Notes: generated by a model from the letters alone, not told the origin. Shown: positions 1 through 9,090, numbered from the stretch's first letter. The stretch: DNA of 64,000 nucleotides from Bacteroidales bacterium (GCA_016715075.1 JADKBK010000017.1:1-64000), one strand, 5' to 3'. Numbers and translations: made by a program.

Positions 1-1
1 C

Positions 2-2033
2 TGGACTGGAAACACTTTACCTGCAGGTATTGATCCAAATATCATTTTTGACGATAATCCTGATCGTTCATGTTTCCTTGACCAGAATCATTCTGTAACA
101 GACATTATCATCAATCAATCAACCGATCTCTTGGTTACAAATGGTTTTAATCTAACTATAAAGGGTTCATTGATTTTTACTAATGGAGCTCAGATTGATG
201 CGTCCGCAATAAACTCAAACATTGAATTTGCCGGAACAACTGTGCAATCAATTCCATCAGGAGCATTTTACATTGATCAGGTCTATGACCTCATAATTAA
301 TAACACCAATAATGTTATTTTAACGGAACAATTAATTTGCTAAATACATTAACCGCTACAGCAGGATTTTTGGATGCATATACTACTTACCAACATTTAT
401 CTATGGGGAATATCTGCACAATCAATTCTATCATCATCTTTTCTTGATAGCACCTTATATAATCTGACAATAGATAATGTGACGGGAGTTACACTTACAT
501 TCCCCTCTTTTGTTACCAATTTTTGACTACTAATGCTGGAAGAAACTTCTCATTAAATCCTTCTGGAAATTTGACAACAAACTCCTTAAATAATAATGGA
601 ATATTGAATCTAAATTCCACCGGGTCATCTGCTATCTTCTCTTTGATAATGGATAATTACTCCGGATCCGGAACGACGAACGCTCAAATATACCTTACCG
701 GCGGAGGTGCCCCCTATTATAACTGGCACTATGTGGCAGAACCATTTACGAGTGGCATCTCAACAACCTTCTTTACAAATATTAATGCCTTTAACCTTCT
801 CCATTATGACGATTCACGTGTTGTGTCAAGCGATTTCAATGGTTGGGAATACTATAATGGATACTCAGGAACTTCCGGAATAGCAGGGGGAGCCGGATTC
901 ACAACTATGACATTTGGAAGAGGATATAATTTCTATAATGGTTCTGATGCCAATATTACACTTACAGGATCAACAGCCATTGGGACTATGTTAGGGAATA
1001 CATCACTTCAATATTCCGGGTTAACCCCAGGCAGCTTAATCTACGGATATAATCTTCTTGAAATTCACTTACCTGCAGTCTTGACTGGGATCTGGTCACA
1101 TTCAGCGGATCTGTCAACTCAGCAGTCTATTATACAACAGGGAACAGATGGGCTACTTATTTACCAATAGTTGGCGGAACAAACGGAGCAACCAAAGATA
1201 TACCTCCATTACAGGGATTTTTTGTAAAAGCTAATGATACAGGGGCTTCCATTGATCTGTCAGGTGCAAGAGAACACTCTACCCAAATCCGGTATAAAAA
1301 ATCAGGGCAACAGGAACTAAGTTCCAAAGGTGGAATAGTTACTCCCAAAGTCAAGCTGGAGCTCTCCGGAACCGGAACTTCAGATGAAACAATTGTGTGG
1401 TACAATAATGATGCAACAACAGGTTATGATGAAAAATACGACGCAACTAAAATGTTTGCATCAGAATCACTATTTAGCCAAATTTATTCCTCTCTTGAAG
1501 ACAAGAAATATGTAATAAACGGGATTCCTTTACCCCTTGATTCAATTATTATACCCCTGGGAATTAAAATTGCCCATACAGGAAACTTTGCTCTAATTAA
1601 AAAAGAATTCCTAGCTCCTGATGGTTATGACATTTTTCTTATCGATAAAGCGAATAATGACTTGACAATTAATCTTAAAAACAGTAATGAATACTCGTTT
1701 TCCTCAAATGCAGGGACGTTCTCTGACAGGTTCCTGCTTAAAGTTATTTCCTTTACTACCGGAATAGACGATCCATTAGCACAAAAGAAAGATTTTAATA
1801 TATATTCTTTCCATGATATTGTAAATATAATACCAATGAATACCATGGTTAATTCTTCGAAAGGTGAGATCAAAATATTTGATCTGACCGGCAGAATAGT
1901 TAAACAAATTAATAATGTTGAATGGTATGAAGGAACTCCGGTGCAGGTGCCATGCAATGAACTCAATGGGATTTACATGGTAGAAGTTCATTCAGGAACC
2001 TCAAGATTTGTTGGGAAAGTTATAATGCATTAG
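2..2033 (+). pseudogene. T9SS-exported surface protein, 5'-partial, broken by four frameshifts
   Basis: The reading frame enters from the left edge and can be followed to the stop at 2033 only by changing frame four times: near 337 (a T run one base short), near 405-408 (GGGG, one base long), near 520-524 (T run one base short) and near 1060 (single G where GG restores the frame). With those corrections the text reads continuously; after the last one it runs GNSLTCSLDWDLVTFSG, the usual style of Bacteroidota adhesin-like exported proteins. The last ~60 residues, with KGEIKIFDLTGRIV and a terminal basic KVIMH, are a Por-secretion (type IX) C-terminal sorting domain, so the product should be exported across the outer membrane and surface-attached or released. 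The N-terminus is outside the window. Four indels in about 720 bp may be gene decay or sequencing error; the conserved downstream half argues for error. Specific function unknown. Confidence 0.75.
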
Positions 2034-2208
2034 CTGTATGTATTTTACCTTCTTATCAAGTAATCTTGGCGGTTTATCATTTACATGCTCTTGGGCGGTT
2101 ATTAGATTAAAACTTGAACGAAACAGCGTTTTATATTAAAATAAACTGATACTTTTACGGGAATTGTCTAATTTAAAACCCCGTATCTTTTAGACTTTTG
2201 AAAACCTG

Positions 2209-2382
2209 ATGGGATTAAGAAAAAAATATATTAAACCTGAAATTAATCTGATAATACTGGATAATTCGATCACCCTCATGATGATATCAAACCCACCTCC
2301 CCTGGGTGAGGGAGGTAAAAGCGGGTCAAAAGGCACTGAGGATCCGTTTAAAAGCCCCTTCGGGGATAAACCATTCAATTGA
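2209..2382 (+). CDS. small orphan protein, 57 aa
   Basis: The gene opens with ATG and encodes 57 residues. It begins MGLRKKYIKPEINLIILD, has a short hydrophobic stretch (SITLMMIS), then a Pro/Gly-rich turn (NPPPLGEGG), and ends SPFGDKPFN. This layout (basic start, KKYIKPEI, a Pro/Gly centre, an SPFGD tail) resembles small uncharacterised proteins I associate with Bacteroidales, but no function is known to me. A good terminator-like hairpin with a T run lies 24 bp after the stop (2406-2431), which supports a real transcription unit. It could be a small peptide precursor or a chance reading frame; the terminator and the compositional style favour a real gene. Confidence 0.55.
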   Translation: MGLRKKYIKPEINLIILDNSITLMMISNPPPLGEGGKSGSKGTEDPFKSPFGDKPFN

Positions 2383-2405
2383 TGCTTGCCTGAAAATATA
2401 TAATG

Positions 2406-2431
2406 AAGAGTCTTGGAAGAGGCTCTTTTTT
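2406..2431 (+). terminator. Rho-independent terminator-like hairpin
   Basis: AAGAG and CTCTT arms, extended inward by four further pairs (two of them G:T), enclose a GGAA loop and are followed by six T. It sits directly after the 57-residue small gene and before a low-complexity repeat block. Confidence 0.5.
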
Positions 2432-2439
2432 GTTTGGCG

Positions 2440-2610
2440 GTAGGCGGAAGGCTGTGGGCGGAAGGCAGATGGCGCAGAGCGCAGAGCGTAGGGCTCAGGG
2501 GAAATCAGTTGTGAGACGTGAGGCGTTAGATGTGAGATGTGAGATGTGAGATGTGAGGTGTGAGGTGTGAGATGTGAGATGTGAGGCATGAGACGTGAGA
2601 GATGAAGTAC
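2440..2610. repeat. low-complexity repeat: GGCTCAGGGCGCAG unit plus tandem GTGAGATGTGA
   Basis: A block of imperfect CAGAGCGCAGGG-type units is followed by about 90 bp of tandem GTGAGATGTGAG units. A second copy of the same pair of units lies at 4020-4155, so the two bracket the DUF4143 ATPase gene. No coding content. Confidence 0.8.
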
Positions 2611-2625
2611 GAGACACCTCATCAG

Positions 2626-3867
2626 CTATTTGTCTGTCAGCCATTCAGTTATTGGAATAATTCTGATCACCCCCATCGAATCAGCTATTTCTCTCCTTTC
2701 ATTATAGGAAAGTATCAGAGAGCTGCGGACTGATAATTCCGTCATAGCTGTTTGCAGCGCCCTGATCTCCCGCTTTAAGGTGACCTGGTCTGAAAGATCA
2801 TAACATACCTGAATCAGCTCAGGTTCGGATCCGAACCAGAGAAAATCAACCTCCAGATTGTTTTTCGTCTTATAGAACCAGCATTCAATCCCCCTTCTTC
2901 TTAATTCAATAAATACAAGGTTCTCAAGTAACCTTCCTGAATCCTGTCCTGTTCTGAATGAAACAGCATTCCTCAGGCCATTATCAATAACATAGATCTT
3001 TTTATTTGACTGATACTGCTTTTTCAGAGAATAATCATAACGGTAAAGCTCAAAAACCATATAACTGTCAGACAGATAGGAGACATAATCACGAACACTT
3101 GTTGTGCTGCTAAAGCCCAATATCCCTGCCAGCATATTGTAATTCGTCTCTTTTGTAAAATTGGTAAACAGATACTGAACCAGGTTTTTAAATCCCAGGA
3201 TATTCTTTATCCCAAACCTCACAATAAGATCCCGATATATAACATCTTCATAGATCCTTTGAAGAAATTCAGGATCATTGCTTTTCAGATATTCCGGGAA
3301 TCCTCCATTCATAAGATAATAATCAAATGCGGCCGAAATTAACCCCAAACCTGCTGAGGATTTATCGCTGCTGTCTATTCTCCTGAATTTCAGATACTCG
3401 GCAAATGAAAACGGGAATAGTTCAGTTTTAATATACCTGCCGGTCAGATGAGTCGCTAATTCCGAACTGAGTAATTTTGAGTTGCTCCCTGAAATAAATA
3501 CTTTATACTGCTCATCATGCAATCTTCGTACAAACCTTTCCCATCCATCAATATTCTGAACTTCATCCATCAGAATTGTCTTTGAATGATGATGCTTGTT
3601 CAGCTCAGTAAGAAGCGAATTGAAATCAGAGATCTGAAAATTTATAAGCCGCTCATCATCAAAAGTAATAAAGTGAAAATCAGGTAACTTATCAGCCATC
3701 TGCAAGAGGAGAGTAGATTTGCCGGATCGCCTTATTCCTGAAATTACTGATATCTGTTCAGATCTGAGATGCTTATCACTGTCGATCAGACGTTCAGTTC
3801 CTCTGTATCTTCGTGATACCATGATTCTCTGATCGGCAATAACCTGCTGAATTATCAGATAGTCCAT
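2626..3867 (-). CDS. AAA-family ATPase with DUF4143 C-terminal domain
   Basis: The protein has 413 residues from the ATG at 3867. The N-terminal AAA domain has a Walker A motif GIRRSGKST, a Walker B ILMDEVQN and a sensor-like FISGSNS. The C-terminal half has the EVDFLW motif typical of DUF4143, a PD-(D/E)XK-like fold. This family is very common in Bacteroidota and archaea and often occurs in many copies; its job is not known, though links to mobile or selfish genes have been proposed. Start: a GTG at 3948 and an ATG at 3879 are also in frame, but a -7 motif TATATTTG on the minus strand at 3888-3895 would place the transcript start between 3879 and 3888, so 3867 gives the only normal leader. 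It stands alone between two copies of a low-complexity repeat. Confidence 0.85.
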   Translation of the reverse strand: MDYLIIQQVIADQRIMVSRRYRGTERLIDSDKHLRSEQISVISGIRRSGKSTLLLQMADKLPDFHFITFDDERLINFQISDFNSLLTELNKHHHSKTILMDEVQNIDGWERFVRRLHDEQYKVFISGSNSKLLSSELATHLTGRYIKTELFPFSFAEYLKFRRIDSSDKSSAGLGLISAAFDYYLMNGGFPEYLKSNDPEFLQRIYEDVIYRDLIVRFGIKNILGFKNLVQYLFTNFTKETNYNMLAGILGFSSTTSVRDYVSYLSDSYMVFELYRYDYSLKKQYQSNKKIYVIDNGLRNAVSFRTGQDSGRLLENLVFIELRRRGIECWFYKTKNNLEVDFLWFGSEPELIQVCYDLSDQVTLKREIRALQTAMTELSVRSSLILSYNERREIADSMGVIRIIPITEWLTDK

Positions 3868-3887
3868 AGATATTGACATTATAAATG

Positions 3888-3895
3888 CAAATATA
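3888..3895 (-). promoter_or_regulatory. Bacteroidota -7 promoter element (TATATTTG)
   Basis: Matches the TAnnTTTG consensus of the Bacteroidota primary sigma factor, on the minus strand, 20 bp before the ATPase start chosen at 3867. No TTG -33 element is seen at the usual spacing, so this rests on the -7 motif only. Confidence 0.45.
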
Positions 3896-3949
3896 GCGCT
3901 TATTTTGACATTGATGATGTCAATTTGAGACTTTTTTATTTTATGCACA

Positions 3950-4155
3950 GAGCGGAGGGCTCAGGGATCAACCCTTAAAATCTCCCCTTCTCCCCTTCTC
4001 CCTTTCTCCCCTTCACAGTAGGCTCAGGGCGCAGAGCAGAGGGCTCAGGGGAAATCAGTTGTGAGACGTGAGACGTGAGAGGTGAGAGGTGAGAGATGAG
4101 ATGTGAGATGTGAGAGGTGAGAGGTGAGAGGTGAGAAGTGAGAGGTGAGATGTGT
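3950..4155. repeat. low-complexity repeats: CAGGG unit, CCCCTTCTCC unit, GTGAGA tandem
   Basis: This gap of about 300 bp between the ATPase and UpxY holds only repeats: a fragment of the CAGAGCG unit, a C-rich CCCCTTCTCCCTTTCTCC stretch at 3983-4013, then 4062-4153 of tandem GTGAGAGGTGAGA units matching the block at 2514-2606. No gene is seen. Confidence 0.8.
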
Positions 4156-4171
4156 CTCTCTTTCAACACGT

Positions 4172-4732
4172 CTAGACTTTGCGGAGAAAGGCCTTCGGGA
4201 TCTTAAGCAACAGGTTCTGATCCAGCCGGTCGATACGGATAACAACACGGTTCTGGTTGCCAACCCTTATAAGTTCGCCTGTCAGTCCTACAAGCGAACC
4301 GCTAATGACTTCAACATTATCCCCCTTGGCGAAAATTTCAGATGAGAGCTCAATCTTTGCATCACTGTTGACCAGCAACTTAAGATTGTCAATCTGTTTA
4401 GAGGGTATTGAAACGGGCTTGCCTTCAAAAGAGATAAACTTAACTACTCCCTGCTGCTTATAAACATGATGAAAATTCTTAACCAGTATCCTTACAAACA
4501 GATATGACGGAATAAGCGGTTTCTCTATTAGCTTCTTCCTGTCACTCCAAACCCTGTAGGCCTTCTGAAGCGGAAGAAAAGTCTCAACACCCTCCTCAAT
4601 AAGCCTCTGATAGACCTGCTTCTCTGCTCGGGGATTGGTGTAGATCGCATACCACTTTTCCTCAACCGGCTTTTTAGTTGTCAGAGGGAGACCTTCTACT
4701 TTTTCTGCTTTTTCTGCTTCATTCACATCCAT
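4172..4732 (-). CDS. UpxY-family transcription antiterminator (NusG paralogue)
   Basis: The protein has 186 residues. After a charged N-terminal tail, residues 26-125 form a NusG N-terminal domain (KWYAIYTNPRAEKQV at the start) and residues 136-165 a KOW motif (GDNVEVISG...GLTGELI). In Bacteroides, UpxY proteins bind RNA polymerase and promote full-length transcription of capsular polysaccharide operons, usually as the first gene of the operon they control. Here the next minus-strand gene is an unrelated ATPase and there is no glycosyltransferase run behind it, while Wzi and a sugar transferase lie on the opposite strand. It is therefore an orphan copy or acts at a distance. Confidence 0.9.
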   Translation of the reverse strand: MDVNEAEKAEKVEGLPLTTKKPVEEKWYAIYTNPRAEKQVYQRLIEEGVETFLPLQKAYRVWSDRKKLIEKPLIPSYLFVRILVKNFHHVYKQQGVVKFISFEGKPVSIPSKQIDNLKLLVNSDAKIELSSEIFAKGDNVEVISGSLVGLTGELIRVGNQNRVVIRIDRLDQNLLLKIPKAFLRKV

Positions 4733-4814
4733 TACAGATGGGGTTTTTAGGATATGTTCAAAGATAGTTATTTTGAACGTTCCTTTTATTAGCCAATATA
4801 CAGTACTGCTGTTG

Positions 4815-4920
4815 AAAAACTACTCTGTGGAACTCTGTGCCTCCTCTGTGTCCTCTGTGTAAGTTCTTAACTTTTTGTAACACAGAGGGACACAGAGCAG
4901 GCACAGAGAGCACAGAGAAA
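4815..4920. repeat. CTCTGTG/CACAGAG inverted repeat
   Basis: CTCTGTG units on the left face CACAGAG units on the right, able to fold as a long imperfect hairpin. Other copies or fragments of the family: 8344-8458, 10376-10450, 36500-36665, 43597-43645 and near 55580-55610. Confidence 0.8.
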
Positions 4921-4965
4921 TCCAGATATCAAGGCAAATAATTATATTTGTTTAAAAATCATCAG

Positions 4966-6564
4966 ATGACCATCCTGAAAAAATCTATCTTTATAATTTT
5001 CCTCCTTAATATATTTATATCCAATACAAATCTGTTTGCACAGGAAGTACCCCACTCTGTCAGAAATACCGGCGTCTATGATTTCCTCGATGAACTGGCA
5101 AATAAACAGATAATTGAAATCAATTCCGCAGTAAAACCCTACTCACGACTCTTCATCTCCAACCGTCTGAAAGAAGCCGATCTTAAGAGAGATCTACTGA
5201 CAGCCCGCCAGCAGAAAGAGCTCGATTTCTACCTCAGAGACTTCGGGAAAGAGTATCAGATGGGAAAGGACTGGAAAAAAAGGTTGGATCTCCTCTATTA
5301 CAGGGACTCCCTCTTTTCACTCACTGTAAATCCGATCCTCGGCGGGGAGCTGTTCACAAATTCTTCAGGAAAGGCAACATATTGGAGAAATGGAGTCGAA
5401 GCCCATGGATATATAGGGAAATGGGGATTTTATGCTTCCCTGCGCGATAACCATGAAGACCCTCTGCTCGGAAACCCTGAATACCGCACAAAAAGAGATG
5501 GCGGACATATAAAAATAACAACCGACTGGAGCGATATGCAGGGCGGTGTGACATATTCCTGGAAATGGGGGAATATCGGAGTGGTAAAAGACAGGGTGCA
5601 ATGGGGCGATAACTATAACGGGGCGAATATTTTCGGAGGGAACAACCCTACATTTGTCCAGCTGAAACTGAAGATCTCTCCTGTGAAATGGTTTGATTTC
5701 AACTATCTGCACGGGTGGCTGAACTCAATGGTCGTCGACAGCTCCAACTCCTTCTGGGTAATGAACAGCTATGGTACAGAGTACCGCAAGGTGTATCATA
5801 AAAAATATGTCGCTGCCAACATGTTTACTTTTATCCCACTGAAAAATCTAAATATTTCTTTTGGAAACAGCATCATATACGATAATGAGAATGTGAATCC
5901 GGCATACCTGATTCCAATTTTCTTTTATAAATCTGTTGACCATTCACTTACCTCTGGCATCAATAATATGAATTCACAGATGTTTATTAATATCAGCTCC
6001 AGGCAGATAAAAAATGTTCATCTGTATGCCGATCTCTTTTTCGATGAACTCTCTGTAAGCAGGATAACCAGGTCTGATGAATGGAACTTCCTCAGCTATA
6101 AAGCAGGATTCCGGCTGACCGACCTCCCCTTTTCAAACCTGTCATTCACCACTGAGTTTACATATACCTATCCCCTCACCTATCAGCATAATGTCCCGAC
6201 AACAACATTTGAGACTGCAAATTTCAATCTGGGACATTACCTGAAGGACAATTCCAGGGAGTGGTACGTCGCATTTGACTACCACCCTATACGTGCCATG
6301 GATTTGAATATCTTCTTCATCGATGCAATCCGTGGTCCCGATTACAACGAGCTGGGCGGAACGCGTGTGGGGAACCCACCCCTGGCTTCAATAGAATGGC
6401 ATAATACAACATTTGGACTGAAAGCATCTTACCAGGTGATAAATGATCTTTATACATGGTTCTCGGCAACATCAGGTAACATAAGAGGCGATAAGCGCTG
6501 GAGCCCCGAGTATTTTTACGGAGAGAGGAATACTATTAATTTTGGAGTGACGGTGGGGTTCTGA
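4966..6564 (+). CDS. capsule assembly Wzi family outer-membrane protein
   Basis: The protein has 532 residues from ATG 4966; an in-frame TTG at 4948 is less likely because the signal peptide (MTILKKSIFIIFLLNIF...LFAQ) begins at the ATG. Wzi family members are outer-membrane beta barrels that help anchor capsular polysaccharide at the cell surface. The body is rich in alternating aromatic strands and ends NFGVTVGF with a terminal Phe, the usual barrel end signal. It is followed 204 bp later by a sugar transferase on the same strand, consistent with a surface polysaccharide role. The assignment is to the family; the polymer it handles is unknown. Confidence 0.85.
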   Translation: MTILKKSIFIIFLLNIFISNTNLFAQEVPHSVRNTGVYDFLDELANKQIIEINSAVKPYSRLFISNRLKEADLKRDLLTARQQKELDFYLRDFGKEYQMGKDWKKRLDLLYYRDSLFSLTVNPILGGELFTNSSGKATYWRNGVEAHGYIGKWGFYASLRDNHEDPLLGNPEYRTKRDGGHIKITTDWSDMQGGVTYSWKWGNIGVVKDRVQWGDNYNGANIFGGNNPTFVQLKLKISPVKWFDFNYLHGWLNSMVVDSSNSFWVMNSYGTEYRKVYHKKYVAANMFTFIPLKNLNISFGNSIIYDNENVNPAYLIPIFFYKSVDHSLTSGINNMNSQMFINISSRQIKNVHLYADLFFDELSVSRITRSDEWNFLSYKAGFRLTDLPFSNLSFTTEFTYTYPLTYQHNVPTTTFETANFNLGHYLKDNSREWYVAFDYHPIRAMDLNIFFIDAIRGPDYNELGGTRVGNPPLASIEWHNTTFGLKASYQVINDLYTWFSATSGNIRGDKRWSPEYFYGERNTINFGVTVGF

Positions 6565-6579
6565 GGCAGCGAATCCGGG

Positions 6580-6660
6580 GAAGAGGAGAATGGGGGAATG
6601 GGAGAGTTATTACTGAAGCTCCCCTTCTCCCCTTCTCCCTTTCTCCCCCTCTCCTCTTCC
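6580..6660. repeat. C-rich low-complexity repeat
   Basis: A GGGGAATGGGAGAG stretch faces a CCCCTTCTCCCC stretch, giving a weak purine/pyrimidine inverted repeat between the Wzi and sugar transferase genes. Similar tracts lie at 3983-4013, 11664-11760, 12551-12580 and 31262-31295. Confidence 0.65.
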
Positions 6661-6768
6661 TAACGGCATTTCCTAACTGATTTAAATAATTATTGAGCGT
6701 CCAGACAATAATTCCGGCAAAAATTTAGTTACTTCACAAGCCGGAAAGGTCAGCCCGGTAATACTCTG

Positions 6769-8316
6769 ATGGAAAGACGGAAGTTCAGATCAATCACACT
6801 ATTAGCTGATATTGTTATTTTGACAATATCATTCATCGTCATGGCAGGAACGAAACCGTCCGGGCTGAAAGCCTATGGCCCCTCACATGCTCCATTCTTT
6901 GCCGGCCTTGTCCTGATGTGGATCATTGTCTCTCTGATGAACGGCAAGATGCACCGGGGTAAAATCATAAATTTCACAACACTTTACACAAGGGTACTCA
7001 CCAGCAATTTCATTGCCATCTCAATGACCGCCCTTATCATGTACCTTTTCAGGGAGTACTCCTATTCGAGAACTGTAGTGTTTGGGACCGCCCTGCTTGC
7101 CACAATCCTGGAGCTTCTTTTCGGTTCAGTTTTTATAGCTTATAAGAAAGCGCTTGTACAGGATTATGAAGAGTATGACAGATACAAAACATATAAAAAA
7201 CCCAGCGAGTACGATCTTGTAATGGGTACTAACGGTAACGGAGTGCATCATGATGCCGCTGCCGATGTTAATCCGGGAATTATAAAGGCCATAGTAAACG
7301 AGTGCGGACCTGAAATGGCTCAGGCAGTTTTAAATATCACAGGACCAAAGCTTACAGACCGGGCGGCAGTGCTTTCAACAACAACTGCTTTCAATATAGC
7401 CGGACTATCACATGATAAATATGAATATATTATCAATCTTCACAGGATAAATGATATAAAGAAACTGAATTATTTTTTTGACGCGGTAAACAGCAAACTG
7501 GAATATAAAGGATATTTTTTCTGCTGCGTTGAAACAAAAGACCAGCGCAAAAAAAGATTGCTGAAAAAATTTCCGCCTGTACTGAACTGGATCTATTATT
7601 CCTTCGACTTCATCATAAAGAGGATCCTTCCAAAGATCAAGTTTACCCGAAAGCTGTATTTCTTCCTGACAAGGGGAGAAAATGCTGTCATTACAAGAGC
7701 AGAAGCGTTAGGGAGACTTTCTCGTGCAGGATTCATAATCAAGCAGGAGTCATTTATCGGGAATCAATTGTGCATAGAGGCAAGAAAATACTGCGAACCC
7801 GTTCCAATGGACGGGAAGATTTACGGTCCGCTAATTGCCCTGCCCAGGATCGGTCAACAGGGCCAACTTATAAAGGTGTACAAGCTTCGCACCATGCACC
7901 CTTACTCGGAGTTTATACAGGACTATGTTTATAAGCTGCACGATTTGCAGGATGGAGGCAAATTCAAGAATGATTTCAGGATAACTTCCTGGGGGGCGGT
8001 ATGCAGAAAGATCTGGCTTGATGAAGTGCCTATGTTAATCAATTTCGCCAAAGGTGAAATGAAACTTGTCGGTGTCAGACCTCTGAGCAAACACTATTTT
8101 GAACTTTACAAAAAGGAAGTACAGGAAAGACGAATCAAATATAAACCAGGCCTCATCCCGCCTTTTTATGCCGACATGCCGGCCGACCTTGAACAAATAC
8201 AGAATTCCGAGCTGAAGTATCTTGATTCTTATGACAAATACCCCTTCCTGACCGATTTCAGATACTTCTGGAAATCGTGGTGGAATATCTGGTTCAGAAA
8301 GGCAAGGAGCAATTGA
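6769..8316 (+). CDS. membrane sugar transferase (bacterial sugar transferase domain)
   Basis: The protein has 515 residues. Four likely membrane segments occupy about residues 8-27, 42-58, 78-95 and 103-125. The C-terminal third carries the hallmarks of the undecaprenyl-phosphate sugar-1-phosphate transferase family: KVYKLRTM at 369-376 and DEVPMLINFAKGEMKLVGVRPLS at 418-440. Enzymes of this family load the first sugar phosphate onto the lipid carrier to start polysaccharide synthesis at the inner membrane. Between the membrane part and the catalytic part (about 145-345) is a long linker; residues 308-340 (ITRAEALGRLSRAGF) resemble the end of a methyltransferase-like fold, so this member may have a regulatory middle domain. 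The neighbouring wzi-like gene supports a capsule or exopolysaccharide role. Confidence 0.85.
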   Translation: MERRKFRSITLLADIVILTISFIVMAGTKPSGLKAYGPSHAPFFAGLVLMWIIVSLMNGKMHRGKIINFTTLYTRVLTSNFIAISMTALIMYLFREYSYSRTVVFGTALLATILELLFGSVFIAYKKALVQDYEEYDRYKTYKKPSEYDLVMGTNGNGVHHDAAADVNPGIIKAIVNECGPEMAQAVLNITGPKLTDRAAVLSTTTAFNIAGLSHDKYEYIINLHRINDIKKLNYFFDAVNSKLEYKGYFFCCVETKDQRKKRLLKKFPPVLNWIYYSFDFIIKRILPKIKFTRKLYFFLTRGENAVITRAEALGRLSRAGFIIKQESFIGNQLCIEARKYCEPVPMDGKIYGPLIALPRIGQQGQLIKVYKLRTMHPYSEFIQDYVYKLHDLQDGGKFKNDFRITSWGAVCRKIWLDEVPMLINFAKGEMKLVGVRPLSKHYFELYKKEVQERRIKYKPGLIPPFYADMPADLEQIQNSELKYLDSYDKYPFLTDFRYFWKSWWNIWFRKARSN

Positions 8317-8343
8317 GGGATGAAGGAGATCCGGGAAAGATTT

Positions 8344-8458
8344 AATCTCTGTGTAACTCTGTGAAATCCTGAGGAGCTTGCGACGAAGGACTCTGTGCTC
8401 TCTGTGTAACTTTTTAGAACTGACACAGAGGGACACAGAGGAAACACAGAGGCTCACT
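8344..8458. repeat. CTCTGTG/CACAGAG inverted repeat
   Basis: Same family as 4815-4920: CTCTGTG units, then CACAGAG units, about 115 bp, between the sugar transferase and the DksA-like gene. Confidence 0.75.
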
Positions 8459-8525
8459 GAGGGAATTTCAAACTCAATGTTTTGAGTTGATTATTTGTCT
8501 AATTTTTTAATTAATAAAAAATCCA

Positions 8526-8533
8526 TACCTTTG
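8526..8533 (+). promoter_or_regulatory. Bacteroidota -7 promoter element (TACCTTTG)
   Basis: Matches TAnnTTTG and lies 32 bp before the ATG of the DksA-like gene, giving a leader of about 25-28 bases. No TTG element is seen at the canonical distance upstream. Confidence 0.55.
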
Positions 8534-8565
8534 CCCGATAATCAAAATAATCAAATTCTTATAAC

Positions 8566-8943
8566 ATGGCTGAAAAGACAAGATATTCGGATGATGAGCT
8601 TGAGGAGTTCAGACAAATTATCCTCATGAAGCTGGATAAAGCCAAGAAAGATTATGAAATTCTGAAGTCCAGCATTACTCATGAAGAGAGCAATGATACA
8701 ATGGATACCTCGCCTACTTTCAAAGTTCTGGAAGAGGGAGCAACCACTTTATCAAAAGAAGAGGCAGGACGTCTTGCTCAACGCCAGCAGAAATTCATTC
8801 AACACCTTCAGGCCGCACTTGTAAGAATAGAAAATAAAACTTACGGTATTTGCCGTGAAACAGGAAAGCTAATCTCAAAGGAAAGACTCAGGGCAGTCCC
8901 TCATGCCACATTGTGCATGGATGCTAAGATGAAGCAAAAGTAG
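8566..8943 (+). CDS. TraR/DksA family regulator with half-complete zinc site
   Basis: The protein has 125 residues: an N-terminal coiled coil with the acidic tip motif NDTMDT (43-48) and a C-terminal finger (93-121) reading YGICRETGKLI...ATLCMDAK. DksA proteins enter the RNA polymerase secondary channel and change promoter output, often with ppGpp. Canonical DksA uses four cysteines (CxxC...CxxC); here only Cys96 and Cys117 remain and their partners are Thr and Ala, as in zinc-independent relatives. In many Bacteroidota a gene of this type lies beside ileS; here ileS is about 4.3 kb away. It has its own promoter motif at 8526. Confidence 0.9.
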   Translation: MAEKTRYSDDELEEFRQIILMKLDKAKKDYEILKSSITHEESNDTMDTSPTFKVLEEGATTLSKEEAGRLAQRQQKFIQHLQAALVRIENKTYGICRETGKLISKERLRAVPHATLCMDAKMKQK

Positions 8944-8949
8944 GACTAT

Positions 8950-9090
8950 TGGCTCAGGGCTCAGGGCTCAGGGCTCAGAGCGCAGGGCGCAGGGCGAAGG
9001 GAGAAGGAGGAGAGGGGAGGCGGGAGGGCAGAAGGGCACAGGAGGAGGGCGCAGAGCGCAGGGCTCAGAGCGCAGGGCAGAAGGGCGAAG
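8950..9090. repeat. GGCTCAGGGCGCAG low-complexity repeat
   Basis: Imperfect tandem GGGCTCAGGGCGCAGAG units of the kind seen at 2440-2500, 4020-4050, 31080-31120 and 31300-31350. They sit between the dksA-like stop codon and a terminator-like hairpin at 9125. The rest of this 361-bp gap (9153-9304) has a short C-rich palindromic stretch and no gene. Confidence 0.75.

Noticed and set aside
1157..1405. Open frame on the minus strand inside the T9SS gene
   Set aside because: It lies opposite the corrected coding frame of the surface protein and has no recognisable protein features.
2326..2622. 98-codon minus frame rich in SHLTPHTSHLT
   Set aside because: Translation of the GTGAGATGTGAG tandem repeat; no real gene.
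4062..4153. Tandem units that could be taken for a CRISPR array
   Set aside because: Units are about 10 bp without unique spacers; a low-complexity tandem, not CRISPR.
3975..4263. Two overlapping minus frames with HLTSHLSPLTSH
   Set aside because: Also translation of the GTGAGA tandem repeat next to upxY.
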